From Saccharina japonica (taxonomy: Eukaryota; Sar; Phaeophyceae; Laminariales; Laminariaceae), in assembly GCA_008828725.1 (NCBI GenBank), contig MEHQ01000852.1:70700-134699 (forward strand): a stretch of 64,000 bases of DNA, written 5' to 3'. The stretch's first letter is position 1. Every line of letters begins with the position of its first letter. The translations under genes were made by a program, and so were the position numbers. Under the pieces are notes generated by a model. The model searched no databases and was not told the DNA's origin. It saw only the letters and a list, made by a program, of their open reading frames with translations. Positions 33,101-42,800 of this stretch are shown here, in pieces.

Positions 33101-35147
33101 TGCTTCAGAGCTGTTCAGGCACGGATACTGCTATTTTAATTGTGATCTTGATCTTGGTTGCCTGTACCCTTTATATATAATGGTCGTCTCGTGGCTCATC
33201 TTGACCGCCCGCCTGTACTTTTCCTGTCTCGTGGTCGTCCCGCGCCTGCGTTTGCTGTACATCGATGGTGACTTCACGACGACCGTGGCGGTGGACAGAC
33301 CGCCGATGCCGTCCCCGCGGTACCTCCCCGACGTCTTCGTGCGCGACGGCGACAACGGCGGCGGCGGGGGCGGAGGTGGCGACAGCGTCCCTGGCTCTAT
33401 CGCCCGGTCGACACGGTCTGATGGGGAGATGCATCGGACTCCGACGTCGCCTGCGGTCTATGGCGGCTCGCGTGCGAGCAGCAGCATCCGCGGCGGCGGC
33501 GGCGGTGGCGACGGTGGTAGTGGTGGTAGCGGTATTGACGACAGCGGTAGAGTCAGCAGTGTCAGCTGCCGATATATGTCCGGTGGAGAAGAAAATGGCT
33601 ACAAATTCGACAACGGCGGTGGCAGCGGCGGCGGCAGTGGCTATGGCGACGGTTATGGTGGCTACGAGGAAGAGGATGAAGATGAGGACGATTGTCGAAC
33701 TCCTGAGCTGTCGTCACCTTGCACCGCGGCTTACGCGCAGGGTCTCGAAGATGAAGTTGAAAGCGAAGTCCCCGCCGCGAGCGCCGCACTCTGCTGGCGG
33801 CGGCTAGAGGAGGCGGAGGATATTGATGAGGAGCTCGGGGAGGAGGCGGGGGGAGGTGGGGAGGAGGAAGGGGTGGCGATAGGGGCGGTAGCAGCATTGG
33901 GAGGCGATGGGCCGCTGGAATTCGTGTCTCAGGAGGAGTACGCAAGGGTAAGGATAATCATTGGAGGGGCCAAGCGGGGGGGAGTGGCTGCCACTCTTAT
34001 GTGTGTTTATTTGTTTTGTTTGGTTGATTGATACCTGGTGTCTCGTTGGTTGTTGTCTACTTGCTTGTGTCTCATTGCTGTGTCGCATTGTGTGTGCTAG
34101 CGCCGTGTATGAACGGGTAATTATCCAGTCACACATACTTCACGTAGCCCACAGCAGCATACCAGGTATCATGCGTCTCGAAGCGAAGAACGAACTTTAT
34201 TTTAGCAAGCATCTTGTTTCCCCTGTTCTGGACGCTTTTCTCTATCGCTTCAAAACCCCCGTTTGTTTTTACGCTTGGTCCCGTGTGCGGCCCCCCGCTG
34301 CTGCTGTTGCTGTTGCTGCTGCTGCTGCTGCTGCGATCGCTGCTGATGCGGTCATTGCTGTTGCTGCGAACTCGCTGCTGCTTTGTGCGATCGTGTGTTC
34401 TGGCATATGCAGGCGCCTACCTTCCTGACCATCCAAGTGTCTAGGAGCGTCCTCAACGAGGCCATCCGCAATCTTAATGCCTACGCCGCTCCTAGGCGGG
34501 AAACTCCTTCGGAGTTGCTGCTCACTGTGGACGAGATCACGGCCATCATCGATCAGGGCGAGCTGTCCCGAACGCTGCTGCTGTCGGCGGCGCACCTCAA
34601 ACGCATCGAGGTGAGTGATATGGAGGGGAGCGTAGTGGAGTGGAGTTAGATTGGTAGAGGCATGTCTCTGTCTGAAATTATATTTTTGCTTTCCTAGCTT
34701 TGGTAGGGATCGGGGGGGTAGGGGGGCGGGAGCGGAGGGGGGGGCAGGCGGGCTGGTGAGCTGACCAGCTCTAACGACAGATGGGCGTGTGTGCGTAATT
34801 AGTAGATAAGAGACTGCTCTACTACAGTGTGTTTTTGGCAACTGTATGCGCCTGTTAATTATGTTACGACTGCTTCACCCACGTGTCGAGGACAAGCCGT
34901 ATTACTGAGTGCTTGTAAATTGTAGGAGTTTTTGCGTGGTACACAGCAGAAGGGACAAGCCTGCTTCGCTAAAATCTACTTTCACCGTTCTTTGCTTCTA
35001 AAAAAAAATCGCCCGTTAAATGTATTCCCGGTCGCCTTTTTGTTTCGAACACCCCCCGCTAACGGCGCGTTTTTTTTTTGTCATCTCCGCGGCGCTCTCC
35101 AGATGAAGGGCAGCAGGATGTACCGTATACGTGGAAGCGTGGAGTAA
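21069..35147 (+). CDS. SKA3: SKA3-like spindle and kinetochore-associated protein, 13 exons
   Basis: Exons: 21069-21225, 26711-26808, 27165-27194, 27682-27756, 28199-28349, 28976-29295, 30078 to about 30658, 31078-31203, 31700-31829, 32900-33084, 33299-33947, 34413-34610 and 35103-35147. All junctions agree in phase; only the exon-7 donor is a choice among several. The product is about 914 aa, whereas human SKA3 is about 412. The N-terminus (MSHAEAFGHFRSFVVGLEKN, then LEVTTKELIAEVAEQDKVL) is helical and leads to EYNQLAFADLEQRLSAYGYV, like the SKA3 coiled coil that ends in a YGY segment. Residues near 260 read SPATPTLADWEISE, matching the family's SP..TP.L.dfgise motif. The middle is TP/SP- and glycine-rich, in keeping with CDK-regulated SKA3 tails that bind Ndc80. 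The C-terminus (EFVSQEEYARAPTFLTIQ ... LLLSAAHLKRIEMKGSRMYR) resembles the C-terminal domain I recall from plant SKA3 proteins. SKA complexes couple kinetochores to microtubules. Confidence 0.7.
22530..22660. repeat. Dispersed repeat family G, copy 1
   Basis: Contains ATGACCATAGACCCTCGCAT, AATGCCGGGACGGAGCACG and GGGTTTTCACCAACCAGGC next to a G-run. Related copies lie at 36830-37090 (inverted), 41505-41640 and 61385-61560. In SKA3 intron 1. Confidence 0.7.
23045..23756. repeat. Cluster of three CCGGGTACCCGG palindromic repeats
   Basis: Three units of 110-170 bp: 23045-23180 (inverted), 23319-23464 and 23589-23754. Each ends in the phrase GAATCCGGGAGCCAT or its complement and is built from interlocking GGTACCCGG/CCGGGTACC palindromes plus AATGGAACCGGGACGGTACC. 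The last 100 bp of units 2 and 3 look identical, so the duplication is recent. In SKA3 intron 1. Confidence 0.8.
23985..24332. repeat. (TAG)n/(CAG)n trinucleotide tracts
   Basis: Two interrupted arrays of TAG with CAG and GTA variants, flanking a short unique block. On the minus strand they read as poly-Leu/Tyr/Thr frames, which are artefacts. In SKA3 intron 1. Confidence 0.9.
24540..24893. repeat. Tandem duplication of about 168 bp
   Basis: Two units share CGCAATTCACAGATCA, TTAAATTAACGCACTATCTG and CCGGCATCCATGCGGAGCCC (near 24559 and 24727). A more diverged third version occurs near 23836. Confidence 0.8.
25031..25690. repeat. Three tandem units of about 280 bp
   Basis: Units start at CGCGGGGCCGGTACCTG near 25031, 25316 and 25594. 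They share GTCGTTATCGGCG, GGTCTTGCAACAAAATAACT and a block with ACGAGCACGAGTAC. The third unit is truncated. In SKA3 intron 1. Confidence 0.85.
26868..27150. repeat. AGT/CAG trinucleotide region in SKA3 intron 2
   Basis: Long runs of AGT and TAGTAG followed by nine or so CAG units, ending a few bases before SKA3 exon 3 (acceptor at 27163-27164). Minus-strand frames through it give poly-Thr/Leu and are not genes. Confidence 0.9.
27455..27590. repeat. AAC-rich region in SKA3 intron 3
   Basis: Interrupted AAC/AAT/CAG triplets with repeated GTCATGAGCAA. Asparagine-rich frames through it are low-complexity shadows. Confidence 0.8.
31005..31077. repeat. (CCCT)n polypyrimidine tract before SKA3 exon 8
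   Basis: Over 60 bases of CCCTCC-type sequence run directly into the CAG acceptor at 31075-31077. It serves as an unusually long polypyrimidine tract. Confidence 0.85.
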
Positions 35148-36829
35148 TGAGGCAACCTACGTGGAGATAGCCGGATGGTCGGTGGATTATCTTCGGTGAA
35201 TCGGCGTGTGCAATGCTGCCGTCAGAGGTGTCAGGAGACCGGTCATTTTGTGCGCGTCACTTCCCTCTTTTGACCTTATTGTACAAGGTTTTGTGTAGGG
35301 GGCGGTCAGTCAAGGGGTCAAACCGCGGTCACCTACGCAGCATCTTTGATTGCCATGCTGCTGTTGCTGTTGCTGCTGTGGTATGGAAGGCTGCTTGTTT
35401 TATCGTCTTCCGCTTATTGCTGTTGATGCCTTACCGCGGGGGCTGTGCTGTGGGTTGCTCCGCCGCCGCTTACTTCAGCGATCAGGCAGTGTTGTTGGTG
35501 TTTTGGGCTCGGATAATGTACCACGGAGACTTGCCTGTGCTGTGGTGATGGCGTGGCGCGCGCTTACTGTAGCAGCGGCGATCGCGCTGAGTGGAATCGC
35601 TCTTGCTTTTGTAGCATCGTTATTTTGTCCACACCCCGACGTTTAGGCGAGGACAACGCTCGAGCTGTATAGAAACCCCGTCGTGAAGGAGCGACCACAG
35701 AGCGGTGACCTTGTTGTTTGTACCGCTATATAGCGCATTTTCTCTCTGGCAGGACCCAGGTACAACGACCGATAGACAAGCGCGGTCTCACCAACCTTCT
35801 AGGGTCAGCGGTCTATAGTGCAAGTAAGTATGTCCATGCTGCGAGCTTGATGTACAAGTCCTCGCAGTGTAGTTCCGGCACTAAATGTGGCATCCCCTAA
35901 GCTACGTAGCAGCGCCGGGTTGCTACGTACTTCGTGTGTATTCACTGTGGACGAAAATATAAGGATCGTTTATGCATAAATATGAAGACTAAACGGTCCT
36001 TACAGTTTCGTGCAGAGTGGTGCATACGTGTGACTGATGCTGTAGTCGTCCTTTTTCGCCTCTTGAAAAACTCGAAAGCGTGCGTCTAGGCGTGTTAAAG
36101 AAGTCGTAGTTCACTACTGCTGTAAGTTCCCCACTTCCATGTGCCTCTCAAGTCCCAACAGGGTTACCGGTTATTACAGCAGTAGGCGTGTCGAAGTCAA
36201 GTCTTAGTAGATCAAGAATCGTCGAGACTTCGGTTAGCGATCATTTTGGTCTTCAAGAGAGTCCCGTCAGCCTGGTCGAGAGCAGCGGAGGGGCGCGTTT
36301 GGGCGAATCGCAATCGTTTACTGCTGTATGTATTAAATAGTATCCTTGTACAAGTATGGATATAAGCACCTGGTAATTATAGGCTCAGGGGGTGTTCCTG
36401 AAGAAAGAACCCTTTTCGAGAGGTACAAGTACAAAAGTTATCCTGGTACAGTACAAGTCTTAGTGTATGTCGTCGGGCTTCGCACTGCTGTACGTACCGC
36501 CTCCTCTGTTATGTTGGTCGGCTCGCGAGAATCTACATCGCAAGCGGCGCACCGGAGAGGGGAGTGTACTCGTGTCATTGGGGGGGGGGGGGGCGTCTGC
36601 GATTGGTGCATAATGTAGTAAAACGATACAGGGGTGGTCCCAACGAGTGTCTTGCGCTAATAAACTGTTGACGCGACTACCGCTGGTGGTAGAGGCTACG
36701 CCCTATAACGTTGCCGAGGCCCTGAGGTGTACACAGTACTATCCCAAGACCTGTAATGTACCAGGTAAGAGTGAATGCGTTTTTATATTGGTGGCAAGTT
36801 ACGAATATCATACTGGTGGATAGGAGAGG

Positions 36830-37090
36830 TGGAGCCACGAATTCACGTTTGCCCCCCACCAATTCGTTGGAGGCTGTCGTCTATATGCAAGTCCGCCTCA
36901 CAAGTGGTTCTTTGTAGGGTGCAACTCACCCTTCATGCGACTCACCCAACACCTCACGGAGCTTCGCGCTTGGTGTGAGCAATGTCTGCCTGGTCGGTGA
37001 AAGCCCAACGTCCTCCGTCCCGGCATTGTAGGGATGCGATGGTCTATGGTCATACGACTACAGTCGTGCACGGCATGAGTACACCCCCCC
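36830..37090 (-). repeat. Dispersed repeat family G, copy 2 (longest)
   Basis: In the minus direction it reads through ATGACCATAGACC, GCATCCCTACAATGCCGGGA, TCACCGACCAGGCAGACATT, then CCAAGCGCGAAGC and GGCGGACTTGCATAT. The 61385 copy shares the second half and the 22530 copy the first half, so this copy links them. Confidence 0.7.
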
Positions 37091-38162
37091 ATCACCATTA
37101 ATGGGTGCCTTGTGTCATCCAGGCTCAAGGCATTGTTTCGATGTACTCAGGGGTTGAGTTTTTTTAAGGTGTTTTCTGCCGAATGCGTCCCACGCGTGCC
37201 GTGTTCTCCTTCTACAGTAAGATGAAAGCCCCTTTAAAAACAAAATCACAACACACAGTTTTAGCCGCGTAGCGGAGACGCTCGTCTCTTGGCGGCCGCT
37301 CTGACGATTCGATCGGGGGCCACCAAGCCTCGCAAAACTCGTTTGATGACTCCATGCTGCACGTATGGTGAACAGTTTTTGTTTGTTTTGCCACCCAATA
37401 ATTAATTTTCAGCCCAAAAGTCCGGTTCGGCCCTCGTTTGTTCGATTCTCCTCCCTGGGCAACCAACCGCCTGCAAAAACTTGACTCAACCATTATTTTT
37501 CATAAGTAAAATGGTTTTGATTAGGGCATGCTTTGAACCGGACACACTATTGAGTCCACCTGCCCGACATCCCCGCTACCAACTGAGAGGGGAAGCGAAA
37601 AGCAACACGGACGAGAAGTCGAGGAAGTAGTCGTACACCGTGCGGAGTCGCAGGAGTGCATGCGGCGCGCAGGGTTGCAAAAAAAAAGCCCTGCGTGAAA
37701 ACCGGAGAAAACGCGAAAATATCCAACCCAAACACCAAACATACTATTCATAATAAATACCAATAGGGTGTTAAACTCAAACACCAAACATACACTCAAT
37801 ACTCGTAGGGTGTTTACCATTGCCGAATTCGGTTGGGTTGGAAAATGTGTATGAAAACATCAAACACCAAAACACTCAAGTGCGTTGAAAACTACATAAT
37901 GCCAAAGCCCTTTAAGAGTGAACCCCCCGAAACTTGGGGGTTGGGAATACAGAATACAGCAGTCGTCGGAAAGCTCTGAGTTTGTTTCCGAAAAAGAACG
38001 AACACACGAGGCAAGAAGCTACACAGATTGGCTACGACCGTACGTGTGCGAAGTAGACACGTCAAACAACGAGGGCAATCACCACCACCCCTATATCTAC
38101 ACTCTCCGTGAAGACCGCTCTTCCACCGCCACCCACCCCCAACTTCTTCGCGATACAGCATT

Positions 38163-38340
38163 AGGTAGCCCCTTTGAAGGGACCCTACGTAATACGTTCG
38201 GGATTGGAGGTCCCTTTTATACCGACGTGCCTTGTGTCAGAGTTGGTACCGGCCCCTTACAGTCAGTAGTGGGCAGCAACTTTGAGGTCCCTTATACGCC
38301 GTTTTTGCTTATCGCGGGGTCCCTTAAACAGGGGCTACCT
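38163..38340. mobile_element. Foldback element I, 178 bp
   Basis: Inverted ends AGGTAGCCCCTTTGAAGGGA on the left and the complement of AGGTAGCCCCTGTTTAAGGG on the right, with internal repeats of GAGGTCCCTT. It creates most of a 182-residue frame that I do not accept as a gene. Confidence 0.65.
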
Positions 38341-39834
38341 ACTTGTACCACACTCGATACGATCGAGGAATCCACAGCCGCGAGTAGACGCGGAGTGCAC
38401 TGCACTCGGTGCACACACCAACCGAAGGGTGCGTGCTCAGCACCTCCAACAACACCACCAACATAGGCGGCGCCCCAGCGAGGTCGCTCCTGACGCACGC
38501 CCATCAGAACATACTGCCGGGGGCATGGCAAACACCCCCTACTACTGGCGGAGGTGGCCTAGCGCATCTGGGTATTCGCGGGAAGCGTCGAGGCATCCCG
38601 CAGATTGCGGCAGCAATAACATAGAGCAAATAAGCACATATACATACGTATGGCACAGCGGCACAACCACCAAAATGAAACTCCTGCTTACGTACTGTTA
38701 CATGAGACCACCTAATTGCAGTTCATCCGGAGGCTCCCGCCAATAAAATTTCCTCCGTTTTTTTTTACCCTGCCAGAGACAACCCCAACCCATGGAAAAA
38801 CTAGATTAAAACTTGTCAGCTTGGTATTCTTTAGCCACAACCTTAGGAAAATCCAAAATTGTCGTGGGTCGGGACAATACTTAACCCAAGAAATACAACC
38901 AAACTCGGTCAATCGAAAAATACCCTAAATCAATTGACAATACAAATAAAAGCAACGAACGACTCAAGCTCTTGTTATTGCCGCCCTCGAAGGAACAACA
39001 GCAATCACACGACACGCATGCACGCACCAAAACACGACAGCAACCATGAACACAAAAATACAAAAAGAGCGAGAGAGACAAACAAGGAGAAACATGACGA
39101 GGGGACGAGTCACAACAATGAGACCGCCACCCTCCGTTTCTACTCGTGGTTTCCCCTTGAAGGCCGCGGCGTGTTCACCAATTCAACCAGCCAGGGCACA
39201 TCATATATACACCCCCCCCCCCCTGCGGTCCTGTCCCAGACTCAACGAGTTTGGCCCGCCTACAGCAAATGCCATACAAGGAAGTGCGGTTATGACGAAA
39301 TATAAATAAATAAATACAAATGAGCATCAGCCATGGGCGCACTGTAAGCACAGGCAAGAAAACAAACAGCTGCCTTTTTTTCAGCCGCTCTTCGTCCCCA
39401 AAAGTAAGGGAATATCACGGATAAAAACGGCACGACGTGTACTACGAATCAATATCGATATGTACTGTAAACGGCAGTCCGTGTAGTAATCGCACAAGGA
39501 GAGCTGCGCGGCGTCGCATGCTACCGAAAAAGGTACTGACACGTGAGGCACTTATGATCTAGATTTTCGACCAAGGATTTTCCACCAATAAAAAAACAAA
39601 AACCTAAACAAATGACCAATCAGAAAACTGCGGGCACGAAATGTCTTTCGTTTGAGATCACGGGGCTATAGATTTCAGGGGAAAAAATAGGTAACATGAG
39701 AACATCCTCGTCTCATCGTCATCACATCTGATAGAGGAGCGGCAGCATCAACCATTGTCCACGCTCTTGGACGTAGCGTCATCAGAACCTCGATGCTCGG
39801 AAAACGACGCCTCCGCACCCTGTATGCGGTGCCG

Positions 39835-42800
39835 TTAGAGCTTGGATCTTTGGAAAACGGGTATGTCATCGCGGCCACCACCGCTATAGCCACCGCCGCT
39901 GCCACCGCTGCCGCTGCCACCGCTGCCACTGCCGCCGCTGTCGCTGCCTCTGTCGCCGCGGTGGAAGGCCACCAGGTTTGCGGCGGCGTTCGGATTGTCG
40001 CGGCCGAAATCCCGAAGAGCATCGTCGTACGATTTCGTGCCGGCCTGCTGTATAGGCTGCGTCTTAGGCCGTCTCCTCACATGCAACTCTGGAAGCGTCT
40101 GAGCCAGCTTCGGCAACGACGACGGCGGCGGCGGCGGCGGCGGCGGTAATGGTCCTCCCGGCGCCGCCGTTCGCCCGTCCGCCACCTTGCTTCGCAGGCC
40201 GTCCGGCGAAGCGGATGGCGCCGCCCTGTTCGCTCTGTGAGCGGGAGAGGAGGGCTCCAGCGACAGCTGCGGTGGCGGCGGCGGTGGTTTCCTGGCGTAG
40301 AAGAGGCCTTCGCCCTCGGCCAAGACCTGGCCCGACGCGGGGTCTCGCAGCACTACCTTGGCCGTCACCTAGATTGGAATTCGGAGTCGTTCGGGACGGT
40401 TGGGGGCGGATCGGGGCGGTCGGTAGATCAAGTAATTTCATTGTTATGAAGGTCACGCCCGCTCAGTTCGGGTCTGCTCAGGTCCGGTCTAGTCAGGTTA
40501 GGTATGCTCAGTTCAGGTCTTCTCAGGTCAAGTCTTATCAGGTCAGGTCTGCTCAGGTCAGGTCTGTTCGGGTCTGTTATGACCAGGTCAGGTCTACTCA
40601 GGTCAGGTTTGCTTAGGTCAGATCCGCTCAGGTCAGACCTGTTCAGGTCGGGTCTTCTCAGGTCGGGTTTGCTCAGGTCAGGCCTGCTCAGGTAGGGTCC
40701 GTTCAGGGCAGACCTCCCCATTTCAGGTCTGCCCAGGTCATGCCTGCCCAGTTCAGGTCTGCTCAGGTCAGCTCTACTCAGGTCAGGCCTGCTCAGTTCA
40801 ATCAGGTCCGCTTTTTTTCAAGTCCGCTTAGTTCAGGTCAGGTCCGCTCATATTATCTCAGGTTCGCTCAGCTTATAGCTTAGGTCCGCTCAGTTCAGGT
40901 GAACAGGTCCAGCATGCTGGGGAGCAAAAGCGGTGGTAATTAGATAGGCTATTCATGGGTTCGGAATAATACGTTACTGTGATACCGCAAGAGTAGAGTC
41001 TTACGACTGCTGTTGCAGCGTCGGAGTCATCTGCCGTTCTATCTCTGGGGGAAAGGAAACGGAGGGGAGGAGAGGGGTGGGAGAGAGGGGTGACGCACGA
41101 AGAATGCTCGGAGAAACAAAAATTCCCGAAAAAAAAGCGGAGACGAGATGCCGATTCCCGGCACAGGCTTGCCTGCCCGGGGTGGGCAGCCACCGGCTGT
41201 TCCTCGGTCTAGGCGCCAGCCGTGATATGGAGGCAAACACTTGCACGGTCAGGAGGTGCACACGAGGAATTTAACCCCGCTAGCTCGGCCAAATCGGAAA
41301 CGGAAAAACCCGACACGATGTACTTGAGCTTAGTACTGCTTCACTCCGCACGATATACACATACATACCAGTACACACACGCACACGCACACAACGGAAA
41401 CACATACCTGGTACGCCTTATGTACGGATACAGCTGAGAGGGACGCAATTGTTTGCACAAGGGTCCTTAGGATGCACGTGGGGGGGGGGGGGGGGGGTGA
41501 GGCACGGCCATACGTACTTCGTATGACCATAGACCCCCGCATCCTTAAAATGCCGGGACGGTGCACGTCGGTTTTTAACCGACGAGGCAGACCTTGCTTG
41601 CATCAAGCGCGAAGCGCCATGGTTTGTCTGGGGGGGGGAAGATAAAATAGTCACCTCGCTTTTTTGTAGCTTACCGGTTTGCTGTTTTCGCATTGCTGCC
41701 GCCGCCGGGTGGGGGGGGTACTTTGGTCAAGTCGTACAGCAGAATAGTAATATCGTACGACAGCGTTGTTGTTGTTGATGTTGGTGGTGGTGTCGTTGCT
41801 GTTATTGGTAACGTCGTCCTTGTCATTGTTGTTGTTGTTGTTTGTTGCCATTACTCTTGCTGTGGTCACTGAAGCGGCGTACCTTACGACCTTTCTGCTC
41901 GGCGATGTAGGTGTCGAAGCGCAGCTGGCGCCCCATGGGGGTGCCCCCCCGGTAGCTCACGCTCAGCTGCAGCGTGGGAATGCCGGCCTTCCAGAACCCC
42001 ATCAACCGCCAGACCATGGTGCCCATGATGTCGTCAAGCGCCGAAGCCACCGCACCTCCGTGAGCCACGCCTTTCGTGTGCGAGCGGGAACAATTGACTA
42101 GTGTTTTTAGCTCTCGTGTTGTTTGCGCTTTCTTTCGTAGAGAGAGCATGGGGGAAACAATGCGTGTGAAAGAAAACACAAGAGGATTTATACTGGTCGG
42201 GTGCACCTGCTGCTGCTGCTGCTGCTGCTGCTGCGGCTGCTACTGAAGACACAGGTTACATGCTTTAGACTTGCAGATCGGGGTTTTTTACACCGCGGAT
42301 GGGATTTGGCGGTAATCAGATACCTACTGACTGATGTGATGATTTTCAGCCTGACAACGCACGTCCTCAATTGCACGATGTGATTCTCGACGTCGGATTT
42401 TGTATGGTATCAAGACGGGGAGGGGTCTGTCCACCTGGAGTACTACCGTCGATATCTGTAGAACGGAATGGAATACTGTGCTATGGCACTATAGCACCTG
42501 GCAGGCAGCTCTCTCATTGGTCATTGGGCAACAATGCCATGTGCCAAAGATGGTATATACAATAGTACCGTTGATGTGCGTAACGGCTATAAATATATAG
42601 GTATTCAAGGTGTAAGGTATACCTGGCAGCTGGCAGAATTGGCTGGGGGGTAAGGGTCACGTTGCTGTGTCAATCAACTTCCCACCGTTCTTTCTGTTTT
42701 TCTGGCTGTCGACATGGCACACATTCTGTGCCCGAAAGACGGATCGTGGGTCGCACGGCGAATGCCTTCTTCATGCTTTGCGTAATAACGTGTGTGGCAA

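Larger units (their letters stand above)
35148..39834. other. Intergenic region, 4.7 kb, between convergent genes
   Basis: The SKA3-like gene ends on the left and the thioesterase gene ends on the right. No gene is recognised. Contents are a family-G repeat (36830-37090), a foldback element (38163-38340) and short CTG tracts. Open frames such as 35213-35548 and 37918-38466 are rejected as chance or repeat-derived. Confidence 0.5.

Noticed and set aside
37918-38466. 182-residue plus-strand frame
   Set aside because: Largely formed by foldback element I; no domain recognised.
40428-40721. DLSRPDL-type repeat protein on the minus strand, and its plus-strand counterpart
   Set aside because: Both come from the degenerate 15-bp GGTCA array in an intron.
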